In this document: positions 25,542-34,955 of the stretch, piece after piece
Layout: each line of letters begins with the position of its first letter
Position numbering within the stretch: the stretch's first letter is position 1
The notes under the pieces: generated by a model
What the model was told of the DNA's origin: nothing
What the model saw: the letters and a program-made list of their open reading frames with translations, nothing else
The model's database searches: none
From: JAOACQ01 sp049968515
GTDB taxonomy: Bacteria; Spirochaetota; Brevinematia; Brevinematales; JAOACQ01
Length of the DNA stretch: 64,000 nt
Reading direction: 5' to 3'
Assembly: GCA_049968515.1 (NCBI GenBank)
Contig: JBMFQR010000008.1
Location: 10,798 to 74,797, forward strand
Translations under genes and position numbers: made by a program

Positions 25542-26557
25542 TTCAACCCTCTATATCTCACATTGTTTTTCATCCCGATAGCTTCTCTCACTTCCTCCAT
25601 AGTTTTTCGGGCAACTTCTTTTGCTTTCCTTGCTCCTTCCGCTAATATATCATAAATGTAATCTTTTTTATTTACAAACTCCAATCTTTTTCTTCTAAAA
25701 TCTGAAAGGAAATCCAGCAAGAACTCATAAAGTCTCTTTTTGTCTTCGACACATCCCAGTTTTGTTGAAATGCATTCCTCTCTGATTTCCTTTTTAAAGT
25801 TTTCATCATTGCAGAATGCCTCATAATAGCTGAAAAGGTTGCATTCGTCTGGGTGACCGGGGTCACTTTTTCTTGCCCTTTTTATATCTGTAACCATTGA
25901 CATAACCTTTTCTCTCAAAGTCTTTTCGTCATCACAGAGATATATTGCATTGTTATACGATTTGCTCATTTTTCTACCATCAAGCCCATTAAGTTTCGGG
26001 ACGTTTGACAGAATAGGCTGTGGCTCTACTAAAACGTTACAATTATAAAAATAGTTGAACCTCCTGACTATTTCCCTGCATATCTCGAGATGGGGCAGTT
26101 GATCCTTTCCGACAGGTACAGCATCAGCCTTATATAAGGTAATATCAGCAGCCTGAAGAACTGGATAACCAAAAAAACCGAGGTTGTCAAGTTCTTTGTT
26201 TTCTATTTCTTCCATTTTTTCCTTGTATGTAGGGTTTCTTTCCAACCAGCTTAAAGGTGTAATCATTGACAAAAGTGTAAAAAGCTCGGAATGTTCAGGA
26301 ATGTCGGACTGCAAGAAAACCACAGACCTTTCGGGGTCAATACCAGCAGCAAGCCAGTCGACAACCATATTGAAAATATAGAGGTTTGTTTCCTCTTTGT
26401 ATTTTGATTGATTTGAAGTGAGAGAATGAAGGTCTGCAATGAAATAATAAAGCTCATTGGATGGCTCGTTTTGCAGATTGACCCATATCTTAAGTGCACC
26501 GATATAGTTACCAAGGTGAAGAAAACCAGTTGGTTGCATTCCACTCAGGATTCGCAT
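25538..26557 (-). CDS. trpS: Tryptophanyl-tRNA synthetase
   Basis: Charges tRNA-Trp. 339 residues, class I: HLGN (14-17) and KMSKS near 203 are the two ATP motifs, SGMQPTG near 5 lines the active site, and PVGKDQLPHLE near 147 matches bacterial TrpS. Sits between a hypothetical gene (29 bases upstream) and scpA. Confidence 0.97.
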   Translation of the reverse strand: MRILSGMQPTGFLHLGNYIGALKIWVNLQNEPSNELYYFIADLHSLTSNQSKYKEETNLYIFNMVVDWLAAGIDPERSVVFLQSDIPEHSELFTLLSMITPLSWLERNPTYKEKMEEIENKELDNLGFFGYPVLQAADITLYKADAVPVGKDQLPHLEICREIVRRFNYFYNCNVLVEPQPILSNVPKLNGLDGRKMSKSYNNAIYLCDDEKTLREKVMSMVTDIKRARKSDPGHPDECNLFSYYEAFCNDENFKKEIREECISTKLGCVEDKKRLYEFLLDFLSDFRRKRLEFVNKKDYIYDILAEGARKAKEVARKTMEEVREAIGMKNNVRYRGLK

Positions 26558-26586
26558 AAGCTCTCCTTATATCATCATTCATATTT

Positions 26587-27207
26587 TTAAACAGAATCTA
26601 AATATTCATCCATTGTAATATATTTTTCCTGAACTTTCTCTTCATAAGGTTTACATTTCAACTGAAATAAAAACTCGTCCTTAAACATCACATTAAAAAA
26701 AAGCCCATTATTTATTATCCTTTCAGTTCTTCTGAACCAGTGAATATCAATTGCCAGTCCAGAATTTTTTTGAGTGATTTCATTTTTCCACTTTGAAAAA
26801 TCATTTTCATACTCATTCAGGGTTGTATCTGGCTTTTCACTATAGTTTTTATTGAATTTCTCGAAACTCGATACTATTGCTTTAAGGTTATCAATATAAG
26901 AATAACATCTTTCCCTGAAATTTTTTGTGTAGATTTCGGTGAAAATGTATTTCACTTCACAGAAATAATCATCTCTGTACTTTGAGTCAAAAAGAAGCTG
27001 ATTTTTTGAAATCAAAGGGGCGCTTGTAGCCCAATGCATTGAAAGATATATATTTTTGTATCTTCTTGCCATATCCTTGACCCAGCTAAAGAACACAGCA
27101 TCATAATCCTGTGTTCGCGAGTAAGTTACAGAGTCAAAATACTCATTCAGGATAATAAATTCATTCAGTATCTGCTCGAATATTCTCAAAAACTCTTCAA
27201 ATGACAT
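26587..27207 (-). CDS. Hypothetical protein, helical
   Basis: 206 residues, no signal peptide or membrane segment, mostly helical with many aromatic and charged residues. No known domain recognised. ATG 27207 sits 6 bases behind GAGG and is preferred over an in-frame TTG twelve bases upstream. It is the first gene of the trpS operon and is divergent from valS. Confidence 0.6.
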   Translation of the reverse strand: MSFEEFLRIFEQILNEFIILNEYFDSVTYSRTQDYDAVFFSWVKDMARRYKNIYLSMHWATSAPLISKNQLLFDSKYRDDYFCEVKYIFTEIYTKNFRERCYSYIDNLKAIVSSFEKFNKNYSEKPDTTLNEYENDFSKWKNEITQKNSGLAIDIHWFRRTERIINNGLFFNVMFKDEFLFQLKCKPYEEKVQEKYITMDEYLDSV

Positions 27208-27258
27208 TTTCAACCTCAAAGTTGTTATAAAATTTTAAGACAAATTTTTTAAAAAAGC

Positions 27259-27274
27259 AATCAAACGTTTGATT
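27259..27274. promoter_or_regulatory. Perfect 16-bp palindrome, candidate operator
   Basis: AATCAAACGTTTGATT, with the central AAACGTTT seen in LacI/PurR-family operators. It lies in the divergent gap between the trpS operon and valS, flanked by A and T runs. No regulator gene is nearby. Confidence 0.35.
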
Positions 27275-27309
27275 AAAAAAGTTGGTTTGTTCTGAATTTT
27301 CCTAATAAT

Positions 27310-27338
27310 TTGACAGTAGCTCATTTTCAATTTAAAAT
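27310..27338 (+). promoter_or_regulatory. Promoter of valS
   Basis: TTGACA, 17 bases, TAAAAT, about 30 bases before the start codon. There is no T-box leader, so the gene is not controlled by tRNA-Val in that way. Confidence 0.75.
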
Positions 27339-27368
27339 ATTTATTCCTTTGCACATAAGGGTAGAAAA

Positions 27369-30011
27369 ATGAGAGAAGCTCTTACCTCTTCATATAACCA
27401 TCTTGAATTTGAAGATGAAATTTATGACTTCTGGCTGAAGAATAAGTTTTTTAGAAGTAAAGTTGATAAGTCAAAAAAGCCTTATACAATAGTTATGCCA
27501 CCTCCCAATGTTACCGGTGTATTACATATGGGGCATGTCCTAAACAATTCGATACAGGATGTGCTCATAAGATATTACAGAATGAATGGGTATGAAGCCT
27601 GCTGGATACCGGGTACCGATCATGCTTCTATTGCGACAGAGGCAAAAGTCACAAAATATCTTGCTGAGATGGGGATAGATAAGTTTGAGATCGGCAGGGA
27701 GAAGTTTCTTGAGTATGCATGGGAATGGAAGGAAAAGTATGGCGGGATAATCATTTCCCAGCTGAAAAAGCTTGGTTGTAGTTGTGATTGGGACAGGGAA
27801 AGGTTTACAATGGATGAAGGATATTATAAGGCTGTTATTTATGCCTTTGTTGAGCTTTACAAAAAGGGATACATATACAGGGGCTACAGACTTGTGAACT
27901 GGTGTCCTGTTTCAAGATCTGCAATATCGGATGAGGAAGTTTACTACAAAGAGGTTGAAGGAAAGCTTTACTATTTTCTATATCCCATAAAGGACTCAAA
28001 GGACTTTTTAGAAATAGCGACCACAAGACCCGAGACAATGCTTGGTGATACGGCAGTTGCAGTAAATCCAGCCGACCCGAGATATAGAAAATATATTGGC
28101 AAAACTGCAATTCTTCCCATTGTTAACCGTGAAATTCCGGTTATTGCAGATGAGTATGTCGATATGGAATTTGGAACTGGTGTGGTGAAGATAACTCCAG
28201 CCCATGACCCAAATGATTATGAGATCGGTCTTAGGCATAATCTTGATGTTATAAATATCCTCAATCCGGATGGGACGTTAAATAACAATGTTCCGGAGGA
28301 GTTTATTGGGCTTGACAGATTTGAGGCAAGGGAAGCAGTTGTAGAAAAAATGAAGGAATTAAAATACCTAAAAAAAATAGAGAATTACACTCACAAGGTG
28401 GGTTATAGCGAGAGAGGACATGTACCAATAGAACCGTATCTTTCGGAGCAATGGTTCTTAAAGATGGAGGAGCTTGTCAAACCGGCCATAGAGGTGGTAA
28501 AAGAAGGAAAGATAAAATTTTTTCCCGAAAGATGGACAAAGATCTACTTTCACTGGCTTGAAAGCATAAAGGACTGGTGTATTTCAAGGCAGCTATGGTG
28601 GGGTCATAGAATACCTGTTTTTTATTGCAATGATTGTGGCTACTATAATGCATATGTTTCAAGGCCTGAAGAATGTGAAAAATGTGGTAGCAAAAATATC
28701 ACACAGGATCCCGATGTGCTTGATACCTGGGCTTCATCCTGGTTATGGCCATTTGCTGTTCACAAGTGGCCTGAAATAGATGAGGATTTAAAGTATTATT
28801 ATCCCACCGAGACGCTTGTTACAGCACCTGAAATAATATTTTTCTGGGTTGCAAGGATGATAATTGCTGGTATGGAGTTTTTAAATGAGATACCCTTTAG
28901 AAATGTCTATTTTACAGGTACGGTTAGAGATGACATTGGCAGGAAAATGTCAAAATCCCTCGGTAATTCACCAGACCCGCTTGATGTAATAAAGGAATAT
29001 GGTGCAGATGCCCTGCGTTATACCATTTTAAGGCTTGCACCACTTGGAAATGATATATTTTATGACAATGAAAAGTGCGAAATAGGAAGAAATTTTGCAA
29101 ATAAGATCTGGAATGCCGCAAGATTTATACTTAATAATTCGAAGGACTTAAAGTTAAAAAAGCTATCCGATGTCAAAATGGATGTTTTTGACAGATGGAT
29201 TCTTACTAAGTTTAATAAGTCTTTGAAGAAGTTAAGAGGGGAGATAGAAAATTTTTCATTTAACGATGCCACTGTAACTCTTTATGAGTTTATCTGGAAT
29301 GAGTTCTGTGACTGGTATATTGAAATATCTAAGATAAAATTGTACTCAGAGAATATTGAAGCAAAAATAGATACAGCTTCAATTTTAGTCTTTTTGCTTG
29401 AAAATATTTTAAAGATGATACATCCCTTTATGCCATTCATCAGTGAAAAGATTTACCAGTCCCTACCCGGAAAGGATTCATTGACCATAATGAAAAGCAG
29501 CTTTCCAGTCTATGATGAAAAGATGGTTTTTGAAGAAGACGAGAAAAAAGTGGAGTTTTTAAAAAAGATAATCTACAATATAAGAAATTTAAGGGGTGAG
29601 AATAAAATTCCTCCCTCACTTAATGTAGATGTTAAGATAAAGCTTGAAAAGAAGACAATTTCAGAAAGATTCAGTGAGTTTGAATTACACATTAAGAAGC
29701 TTGCAAAGGTAAATAATATAGAAATAGTGGAAAATTATTTTAAAGCCTCAACTGATATTGCAGGAGTAGGGGAGGGTTTTGAAATTTACATAAATGCAAA
29801 GGATTTTCTGGATGTTGATAAGGAAAGAACAAGACTTCAGAAAGAGATTGATAGACTGACGGTGCAGATTAAGTCAACAGAAACAAAGCTAAAAAATCCA
29901 GACTTTCTGGAGAAAGCACCAATGGAAGTAATAGAGAGAGAAGAAAAAAAGCTTGCAAACTGGAAATCAGAGCTTGAAAAGCTAAAGTCAGCCCTCTCAA
30001 GTTTAGGGTAG
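27369..30011 (+). CDS. valS: Valyl-tRNA synthetase
   Basis: Charges tRNA-Val. 880 residues, class I: HMGH (53-56), KMSKS (526-530), the CP1 editing domain with TTRPETMLGDTAVAV near 217, and the HPFMPFISE anticodon-domain motif near 690. A C-terminal coiled coil (about 815-878) is the usual ValS arm. A zinc-finger-like Cys set sits in the connective domain near 420-445 (CNDCGYY, CEKCGS). First gene of a three-gene unit. Confidence 0.97.
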   Translation: MREALTSSYNHLEFEDEIYDFWLKNKFFRSKVDKSKKPYTIVMPPPNVTGVLHMGHVLNNSIQDVLIRYYRMNGYEACWIPGTDHASIATEAKVTKYLAEMGIDKFEIGREKFLEYAWEWKEKYGGIIISQLKKLGCSCDWDRERFTMDEGYYKAVIYAFVELYKKGYIYRGYRLVNWCPVSRSAISDEEVYYKEVEGKLYYFLYPIKDSKDFLEIATTRPETMLGDTAVAVNPADPRYRKYIGKTAILPIVNREIPVIADEYVDMEFGTGVVKITPAHDPNDYEIGLRHNLDVINILNPDGTLNNNVPEEFIGLDRFEAREAVVEKMKELKYLKKIENYTHKVGYSERGHVPIEPYLSEQWFLKMEELVKPAIEVVKEGKIKFFPERWTKIYFHWLESIKDWCISRQLWWGHRIPVFYCNDCGYYNAYVSRPEECEKCGSKNITQDPDVLDTWASSWLWPFAVHKWPEIDEDLKYYYPTETLVTAPEIIFFWVARMIIAGMEFLNEIPFRNVYFTGTVRDDIGRKMSKSLGNSPDPLDVIKEYGADALRYTILRLAPLGNDIFYDNEKCEIGRNFANKIWNAARFILNNSKDLKLKKLSDVKMDVFDRWILTKFNKSLKKLRGEIENFSFNDATVTLYEFIWNEFCDWYIEISKIKLYSENIEAKIDTASILVFLLENILKMIHPFMPFISEKIYQSLPGKDSLTIMKSSFPVYDEKMVFEEDEKKVEFLKKIIYNIRNLRGENKIPPSLNVDVKIKLEKKTISERFSEFELHIKKLAKVNNIEIVENYFKASTDIAGVGEGFEIYINAKDFLDVDKERTRLQKEIDRLTVQIKSTETKLKNPDFLEKAPMEVIEREEKKLANWKSELEKLKSALSSLG

Positions 30012-30015
30012 GATT

Positions 30016-30537
30016 ATGATACTGGGTGATAGAGAGATTTTAGAGGCAATGAAACGTGGGGAAATTATCATCGAACCTTTTGATCGCAAAAGGTTAAATT
30101 CCAACTCCTACAATCTTCGTCTTCACGACAGAATTTTTTTGGTAGAAGATGAAGTTCTTGATATGAAAAAACCGACTTCTATAAAGGAAATTTTGATACC
30201 GGAAAGCGGTTATACCCTGAAGCCAGGTAATCTTTACCTCGGAAGGACTCTTGAATATACAAAGACAGAATGTTATGTCCCCTTGCTGGAAGGAAGATCG
30301 AGTATTGGCAGGCTCGGGATTTTTATACATGCAACTGCTGGGTTTGGTGATGTGGGTTTTTCTGGATACTGGACGCTCGAAATATCTGTAGTAAAGCCAG
30401 TTATCATATATCCCGGTATTGAAATATGCCAGATTTATTATCATGAGGTAAAGGGTTGTGAGACGAAATACTGCGGAAAATACCAGAATAACATGGAAGT
30501 GCAGGCTTCAGAGATTTATAAGGAGTTAAGAAAATAA
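30016..30537 (+). CDS. dcd: dCTP deaminase
   Basis: Makes dUTP (or dUMP) for thymidylate synthesis. 173 residues with the family core EGRSSIGRLG (about 95-104), then HATAGFGDVGF and SGYWTLEI. The catalytic Glu is in the TLE segment. The uridylate-forming bifunctional type cannot be told from the simple one by eye. Four bases after valS, with AGGGTAGG. Confidence 0.9.
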   Translation: MILGDREILEAMKRGEIIIEPFDRKRLNSNSYNLRLHDRIFLVEDEVLDMKKPTSIKEILIPESGYTLKPGNLYLGRTLEYTKTECYVPLLEGRSSIGRLGIFIHATAGFGDVGFSGYWTLEISVVKPVIIYPGIEICQIYYHEVKGCETKYCGKYQNNMEVQASEIYKELRK

Positions 30538-30564
30538 GATTTTTATCAGGAATATTAGTTAAAT

Positions 30565-31710
30565 ATGAATAATGATGAGTTCAAACCTATTGATGTTAAA
30601 TTCTTAAAAGAAGGTATGATTCTCTCTGGCATGATTTACAATGAAAAAGGTGATCTTCTCTGGCCAGCAAGAAAACCCCTTTCTTTTTCTTTTATATTTA
30701 ATCTAAAAACAAGTGGCGTTAAATTTGTCTATTACTCTCCTCCGAGATTCAAGTCTGAAGATTTTCAAAAAGAAGGGATGTTTTCAAAGGAAACGCTTGA
30801 TTTCGCCGCGGAAACAATTGAAGAAATAGCCCATGAAATAAAGTTTGGCAAATTGAAGTCTATTAAGTTAGCCCGTTTGAGTATAGAGAGATTTTTTCAT
30901 GAAATGGAAAACAATCCGGAAAAATTTTTAAATCTTTTGGTATTAAAAAATTACGACCAGTATACCTACTATCATTCAATAAATGTTGGAATTCTTTCAA
31001 TGTATCTTACAAGAAAACTTGGATATAACCACATTTATACGCAGGACATAGCAATGGCTGGTTTTTTACACGACATAGGTAAGATAAAGGTTCCATCAAA
31101 GATAGTGAATAAGAATGGCCCTTTAACGCTTGAAGAATTCCAGATTATGAAAAGACATCCCATTTATGCATATGAATTGATAAAGGATGATACAAGTATC
31201 AGTAATTTTGTAAAGAAAGCAGTCTTATTACATCATGAGAGGTGGAATGGGAGTGGATATCCCTTAAAGTTAAAAGAGGATGCAATAGGAAATTTTGCTT
31301 CCATTGTGGCGGTAACAGATGTATATGACGCTCTTACCACTGACAGGCCTTATAAAAAGGCACTTTCCCTGAATGATGCTTTGATATATATTCTTAGAAA
31401 AAGTGAGATATACTTTAATCCTTTTGTTTCAAATAGATTTGTTAATGAGATGGCGAGAATGAACAAAATTGCATCTTTCTTCCCAGTAGGGGCATATGTT
31501 ATTTTAAATACTGGTGAAACAGCATATATTACAAAGAAAGATAATGAACACAGCTTGAGGCCTGAGCTTCTAATATTAAAAAACTTTCAGGGCAAGCCAT
31601 TAAGAACTCCAATACAGGTAGATCTGCGTAGAGATCCATCCAGATACATAAAGAGGCTTATCGAAGAACCTGAAGAAATTGAATTCCTCTCAAGGCTTTT
31701 TAAGATGTAG
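30565..31710 (+). CDS. HD-GYP domain protein, likely c-di-GMP phosphodiesterase
   Basis: 381 residues. Residues 1-125 are a helical region with no known domain. The HD-GYP domain follows: HD169-170 in LHDIGK, then HHERWNGSGYP (223-233) and DVYDALTTDRPYK (252-264). GYP is intact; the HHExxDGxGYP Asp is Asn here, which occurs in active members. The last 80 residues form a small beta domain. The family breaks c-di-GMP to GMP. Co-transcribed behind dcd. It overlaps the convergent FecCD gene by 11 bases. Confidence 0.88.
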   Translation: MNNDEFKPIDVKFLKEGMILSGMIYNEKGDLLWPARKPLSFSFIFNLKTSGVKFVYYSPPRFKSEDFQKEGMFSKETLDFAAETIEEIAHEIKFGKLKSIKLARLSIERFFHEMENNPEKFLNLLVLKNYDQYTYYHSINVGILSMYLTRKLGYNHIYTQDIAMAGFLHDIGKIKVPSKIVNKNGPLTLEEFQIMKRHPIYAYELIKDDTSISNFVKKAVLLHHERWNGSGYPLKLKEDAIGNFASIVAVTDVYDALTTDRPYKKALSLNDALIYILRKSEIYFNPFVSNRFVNEMARMNKIASFFPVGAYVILNTGETAYITKKDNEHSLRPELLILKNFQGKPLRTPIQVDLRRDPSRYIKRLIEEPEEIEFLSRLFKM

Positions 31711-32632
31711 GCTTCTTTCTTAGTATGAGGTATATAAAGAAAGGGGAACCTAAAAGTGAGGTTATTACGCCAACGGGTATCACTGTACCTTCAAGGGCAT
31801 TTCTTGAAACCCATAATGCAAAGGTTATAATCACGCCGCTTATCAGCAAAACAGGGGGCAAAATCCTATCTTTTAAGTCAAAGAATAACATTCTTACAAT
31901 ATGAGGAACTATAAGACCAAAAAATCCAATCATACCACAGATACTTACTGAAACACCTGTCGCATATGCTACGCAAAGAAATCCACAAAATTTCAATCTT
32001 TCTGTATCGACACCAACTGCTACTGCCATTTCCTCGCCGGATTGGTAAATGTAAAGTTCTTTTCTAAAAATTGAGTAATAAATCAATAATACAAGAATTC
32101 CACTCAAAAGTAAAAGAAACTCGGTTAGAGAAATGTAGTCAAAATTTCCCATAAGCCATCTTACAGATGAATAAAAGTCATTTGGCAATAAAAAGCTCTG
32201 AAACAAAATTATTAGAGCAGAAAATAAAGAATTAAAAGAAATGCCAAGAAGGACCATTCTTTCTATTGAAAAGAGGTTTTTTCTACTTCCCCAGAGGATC
32301 AAAACAAAAATGAAAAGCAGGCTTCCTGAAAGTGAAAAAAATGTCCTGAAAAAAATCAGGGGGGTAAGACCGGAAAAAACAGAAATCACCGCCCCAAAAC
32401 TTGCAGCTCCACTTACTCCGAGAAGGTAAGGTTCTGCAAGGGGATTAAAAAGTAAAATCTGTAAAATCCAGCCACTTAGTGAGAGGATGCCAGCTACAAT
32501 AATTGCCTGAAAGAATATATTAAGTCTCAATATCAATATCCTTTGTGGTATATTTATCCCATAATTCCATAAAATAAAAATTAGTGAAAAAAATATTAAT
32601 AAAGACAAAAGGATGAAGAACTTAAATTTCAT
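31700..32632 (-). CDS. FecCD-family ABC transporter permease (orphan)
   Basis: About 310 residues with nine or ten membrane helices. The conserved FecCD stretches are there: GILSLSGWILQILLFNPLAEPYLLG near 50-74, LGISFNSLFSALI near 130, GIGFFGLIVPH-type GMIGFFGLIVPHIVR near 240, and the AVAVGV-type region near 208. It would bring iron-siderophore or cobalamin complexes across the inner membrane. The ATPase and the binding protein are not beside it, which is unusual. ATG 32632 with GGGGAG is preferred over a longer in-frame form. Confidence 0.9.
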   Translation of the reverse strand: MKFKFFILLSLLIFFSLIFILWNYGINIPQRILILRLNIFFQAIIVAGILSLSGWILQILLFNPLAEPYLLGVSGAASFGAVISVFSGLTPLIFFRTFFSLSGSLLFIFVLILWGSRKNLFSIERMVLLGISFNSLFSALIILFQSFLLPNDFYSSVRWLMGNFDYISLTEFLLLLSGILVLLIYYSIFRKELYIYQSGEEMAVAVGVDTERLKFCGFLCVAYATGVSVSICGMIGFFGLIVPHIVRMLFFDLKDRILPPVLLISGVIITFALWVSRNALEGTVIPVGVITSLLGSPFFIYLILRKKPTS

Positions 32633-32664
32633 ATACTCCCCATTTATATATACTGTAATCAGAT

Positions 32665-32701
32665 AGGTGTGTGAGGTTACATCTGACGACATAACACACC
32701 T
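32665..32701. promoter_or_regulatory. Inverted repeat upstream of the FecCD gene
   Basis: Two perfect 8-bp arms (AGGTGTGT at 32665, ACACACCT at 32694) spaced by 21 bases, starting 33 bases before the permease ATG. Could be an operator or a leader hairpin. No B12 box is present. Confidence 0.35.
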
Positions 32702-32732
32702 GCTATATGCTGAAATTTATCTTTAATTAATA

Positions 32733-32762
32733 TTGACATTTTTTCATTTCTTTTTATATAAT
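32733..32762 (+). promoter_or_regulatory. Promoter of the two membrane-protein genes
   Basis: TTGACA, 18 bases, TATAAT, about 77 bases before the start codon. Confidence 0.75.
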
Positions 32763-32838
32763 AAAAGTATACGTTATGTGAAGATCTCAGATGTAAGTAT
32801 ACTTTTCTGAATATTTATTATATTGAGATAGATAAAAG

Positions 32839-33471
32839 ATGGTCAAGTTTTTAAAGAGAAAGCTTTTTATAGCATTTTTTGTTTTCGGGGGAGTATTTTC
32901 GATTATCCTTGGTTTGTTTTCAAAAAGCAATGTTGTCATTCTACTCTTAAAATCTCTTCTCACCGCCCTTTTGTTGGGTGCTTTTGGACTTGGCCTTGAT
33001 ATATTTTTAATCAATACCATTGGAGAAGATGAATATGAAAAATTATTCAGTCTCTCCTCTGAAAAGGGAAGTGATGTAACTGGTGAAAAGGCAGGTAAAA
33101 TCGATATAAAAGAGGAAGTTTCCGAGGAGGAAAAAAATATATATGAGGATGTGATTTACCAGAGTAAAGCACAACGAAAAGAAGAAGTTGAAGTTCCTGA
33201 AGAAAAAAAAGTGGATAGATATGATTTTTCCACCTATGAAGAAAAGGATGAACTTAAAGAAAGTATGGCAACCGAGACTCCATCATCAACACCGGATATA
33301 TTAGAGGAAAGCCAGAAGTTAAAGGAAATGGAAAGAGAGCTGAAGGCTACAAAAAGCAAGGATTATAGAGAAGGTGAGGTTAGTTTTCAGGTAAAAAATA
33401 GAAAAATAAACACTACACCGGAGGTTGTTGCAAAGGCAATAAAAACAATACTGAAAAGGGATGAGGGATAA
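32839..33471 (+). CDS. Hypothetical membrane protein with a conserved C-terminal motif
   Basis: 210 residues. Two membrane segments (about 9-27 and 33-58) are followed by a long charged, disordered-looking cytoplasmic stretch, then a short folded tail with the pattern VSFQVKNRK and PEVVAKAIKTILKRD. That tail looks conserved, so it may be a docking segment. Four bases before the next gene, with which it is co-transcribed. Confidence 0.65.
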   Translation: MVKFLKRKLFIAFFVFGGVFSIILGLFSKSNVVILLLKSLLTALLLGAFGLGLDIFLINTIGEDEYEKLFSLSSEKGSDVTGEKAGKIDIKEEVSEEEKNIYEDVIYQSKAQRKEEVEVPEEKKVDRYDFSTYEEKDELKESMATETPSSTPDILEESQKLKEMERELKATKSKDYREGEVSFQVKNRKINTTPEVVAKAIKTILKRDEG

Positions 33472-33474
33472 TAT

Positions 33475-34584
33475 ATGGCACTGGAAGCCGAAATACTTTC
33501 TAAAAACTATCAGTTGCCGCAGGACTTTACACAGAAGTTACTTAAATTTACAAAAGATGATTTAGAAGCAGCTATAAAAATACTTGAAGCTGCTGAAAAA
33601 AGTGTTGTCTTTCTAAAGGGGAAATTCATTACAAACAAGAAAATTTTTAATGGAGCATTTATTTTTGCCTATAATTTTGAACTTAAAGAACTGAGCTATG
33701 TTTTCTTTGTAGTTTCAAGCGATGCTTCTCTCTCAAGAATAAACATTGAAGCTTCCTGGAAGGACTTTTACAATGAGCTATATCAATATGCAAATGGTAA
33801 TGCGGCAAATTTAGAGCTTTCTCATGAACTTGAGAGAATAATTCTGGTCCCTGAAAACCTTAGATATGTTACCAACTTTTTTGTTGATTCTAGCAATATT
33901 GATCAGGTAAACCTGAAAAGATTTTTAATTAATGAAATAGCAAAGATTATTATGGATTCAGGGCTTTCAATAAAAACTGCTGTTGAACTGACAGATGTGT
34001 TTGCATTTGAGAATTTCCTTTCACAGAATCCTCTCGGGCAGAAGGCAAACAAAAAGAGTGCCAAAGACCTTTTACTTATCTTAAATCTTAAGGTTGAACC
34101 TGTTCTTGCTCCAATAGGTGGTATAGAACTTGGCAATCTTGAATATGGAGATGAGATACTTCTTAAGATAAAGGATGAAAGGGATATTGTACAATTTGTT
34201 CTTTCTATGGTCTCACCTGAATCATTTCAGGCTGGGGCAATTTATGCAATGATGGTTTACAAGGAGCTTGATGAGGTGACAGGGAACTATGGAGTAAGGG
34301 TAGAGTTTGGACCTGGCATATATGGAAGCTTTCTGGTGGGCAGCAAGGTCAGGATTCAGGCAAGAAAGAGGAGCTTTACAACACAGCAAAAACAACCCCC
34401 TCCCCAGAAAGAGACAAAAACTCAAAAAACCGAGACACCCCCGAGATACACAAATAGCGAATATTATGAGAAAGAAGATAAAAAAGAAGGATCCTTCATT
34501 TTTGAGAAAAGTCCTTTTCAAACATTTATAGCAATTCTTATTATGCTAATATTTCTTTTGATTGCACTGTTGTTTATTTTGTAA
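33475..34584 (+). CDS. Hypothetical tail-anchored protein
   Basis: 369 residues. A soluble, mostly mixed alpha/beta body (1-295) with no known domain is joined by a Gln/Pro/Lys/Thr-rich linker (about 297-345) to one C-terminal membrane helix (about 350-369). No signal peptide is visible, so the body is cytoplasmic and tail-anchored. Co-transcribed with the membrane protein before it; the pair probably forms one complex. Confidence 0.65.
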   Translation: MALEAEILSKNYQLPQDFTQKLLKFTKDDLEAAIKILEAAEKSVVFLKGKFITNKKIFNGAFIFAYNFELKELSYVFFVVSSDASLSRINIEASWKDFYNELYQYANGNAANLELSHELERIILVPENLRYVTNFFVDSSNIDQVNLKRFLINEIAKIIMDSGLSIKTAVELTDVFAFENFLSQNPLGQKANKKSAKDLLLILNLKVEPVLAPIGGIELGNLEYGDEILLKIKDERDIVQFVLSMVSPESFQAGAIYAMMVYKELDEVTGNYGVRVEFGPGIYGSFLVGSKVRIQARKRSFTTQQKQPPPQKETKTQKTETPPRYTNSEYYEKEDKKEGSFIFEKSPFQTFIAILIMLIFLLIALLFIL

Positions 34585-34603
34585 AACGGTTTTCAGCAGA
34601 TGA

Positions 34604-34632
34604 TAGGCAATGAGTAAGGCTAACCTTGCCTA
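34604..34632. terminator. Possible terminator hairpin
   Basis: TAGGCAA and TTGCCTA (7 bp) around an inner AAGG-CTAA-CCTT stem that competes with it. T-rich sequence follows only loosely. Placed between the end of the membrane-protein pair and the L31 promoter. Confidence 0.3.
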
Positions 34633-34692
34633 CCGCAAGCTTATAAAAATTCGTTTGTTTTAGCAAAAAATTATTAATCTTTCAGTTTTTTT

Positions 34693-34721
34693 TTGACTTA
34701 TCTTTATTTTTTTAATATAAT
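34693..34721 (+). promoter_or_regulatory. Promoter of rpmE-xseA
   Basis: TTGACT, 17 bases, TATAAT. The leader is only about 30 bases, so there is little room for an L31 autoregulatory structure. Confidence 0.75.
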
Positions 34722-34754
34722 ATTATACTGAAGTTAGTGAAGAGGTTAAAAGGT

Positions 34755-34955
34755 ATGAAAGAAGGTATACATCCCCAGCTTTATGACACAAAGGTTAAGT
34801 GCACCTGTGGAAATGAATTCACAATTCGCACCACAGTAGCCGAAATAAATGTGGAAATATGTTCAAAATGCCATCCCTTTTATACCGGTCAGAAAAAGCT
34901 GGTAGAAAGAGGTGGTATGGTTGACAGATTCAAGAAAAGATACAATATCAAATAA
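34755..34955 (+). CDS. rpmE: 50S ribosomal protein L31 (zinc type)
   Basis: 66 residues. MKEGIHPQ start, KCTCGNEF and ICSKCHPFYTG give the Cys set of the zinc-binding form, used when zinc is plentiful. An in-frame GTG lies 18 bases upstream, but the ATG follows AAAGG and matches the family length. TAATG overlap with xseA. Confidence 0.95.
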   Translation: MKEGIHPQLYDTKVKCTCGNEFTIRTTVAEINVEICSKCHPFYTGQKKLVERGGMVDRFKKRYNIK

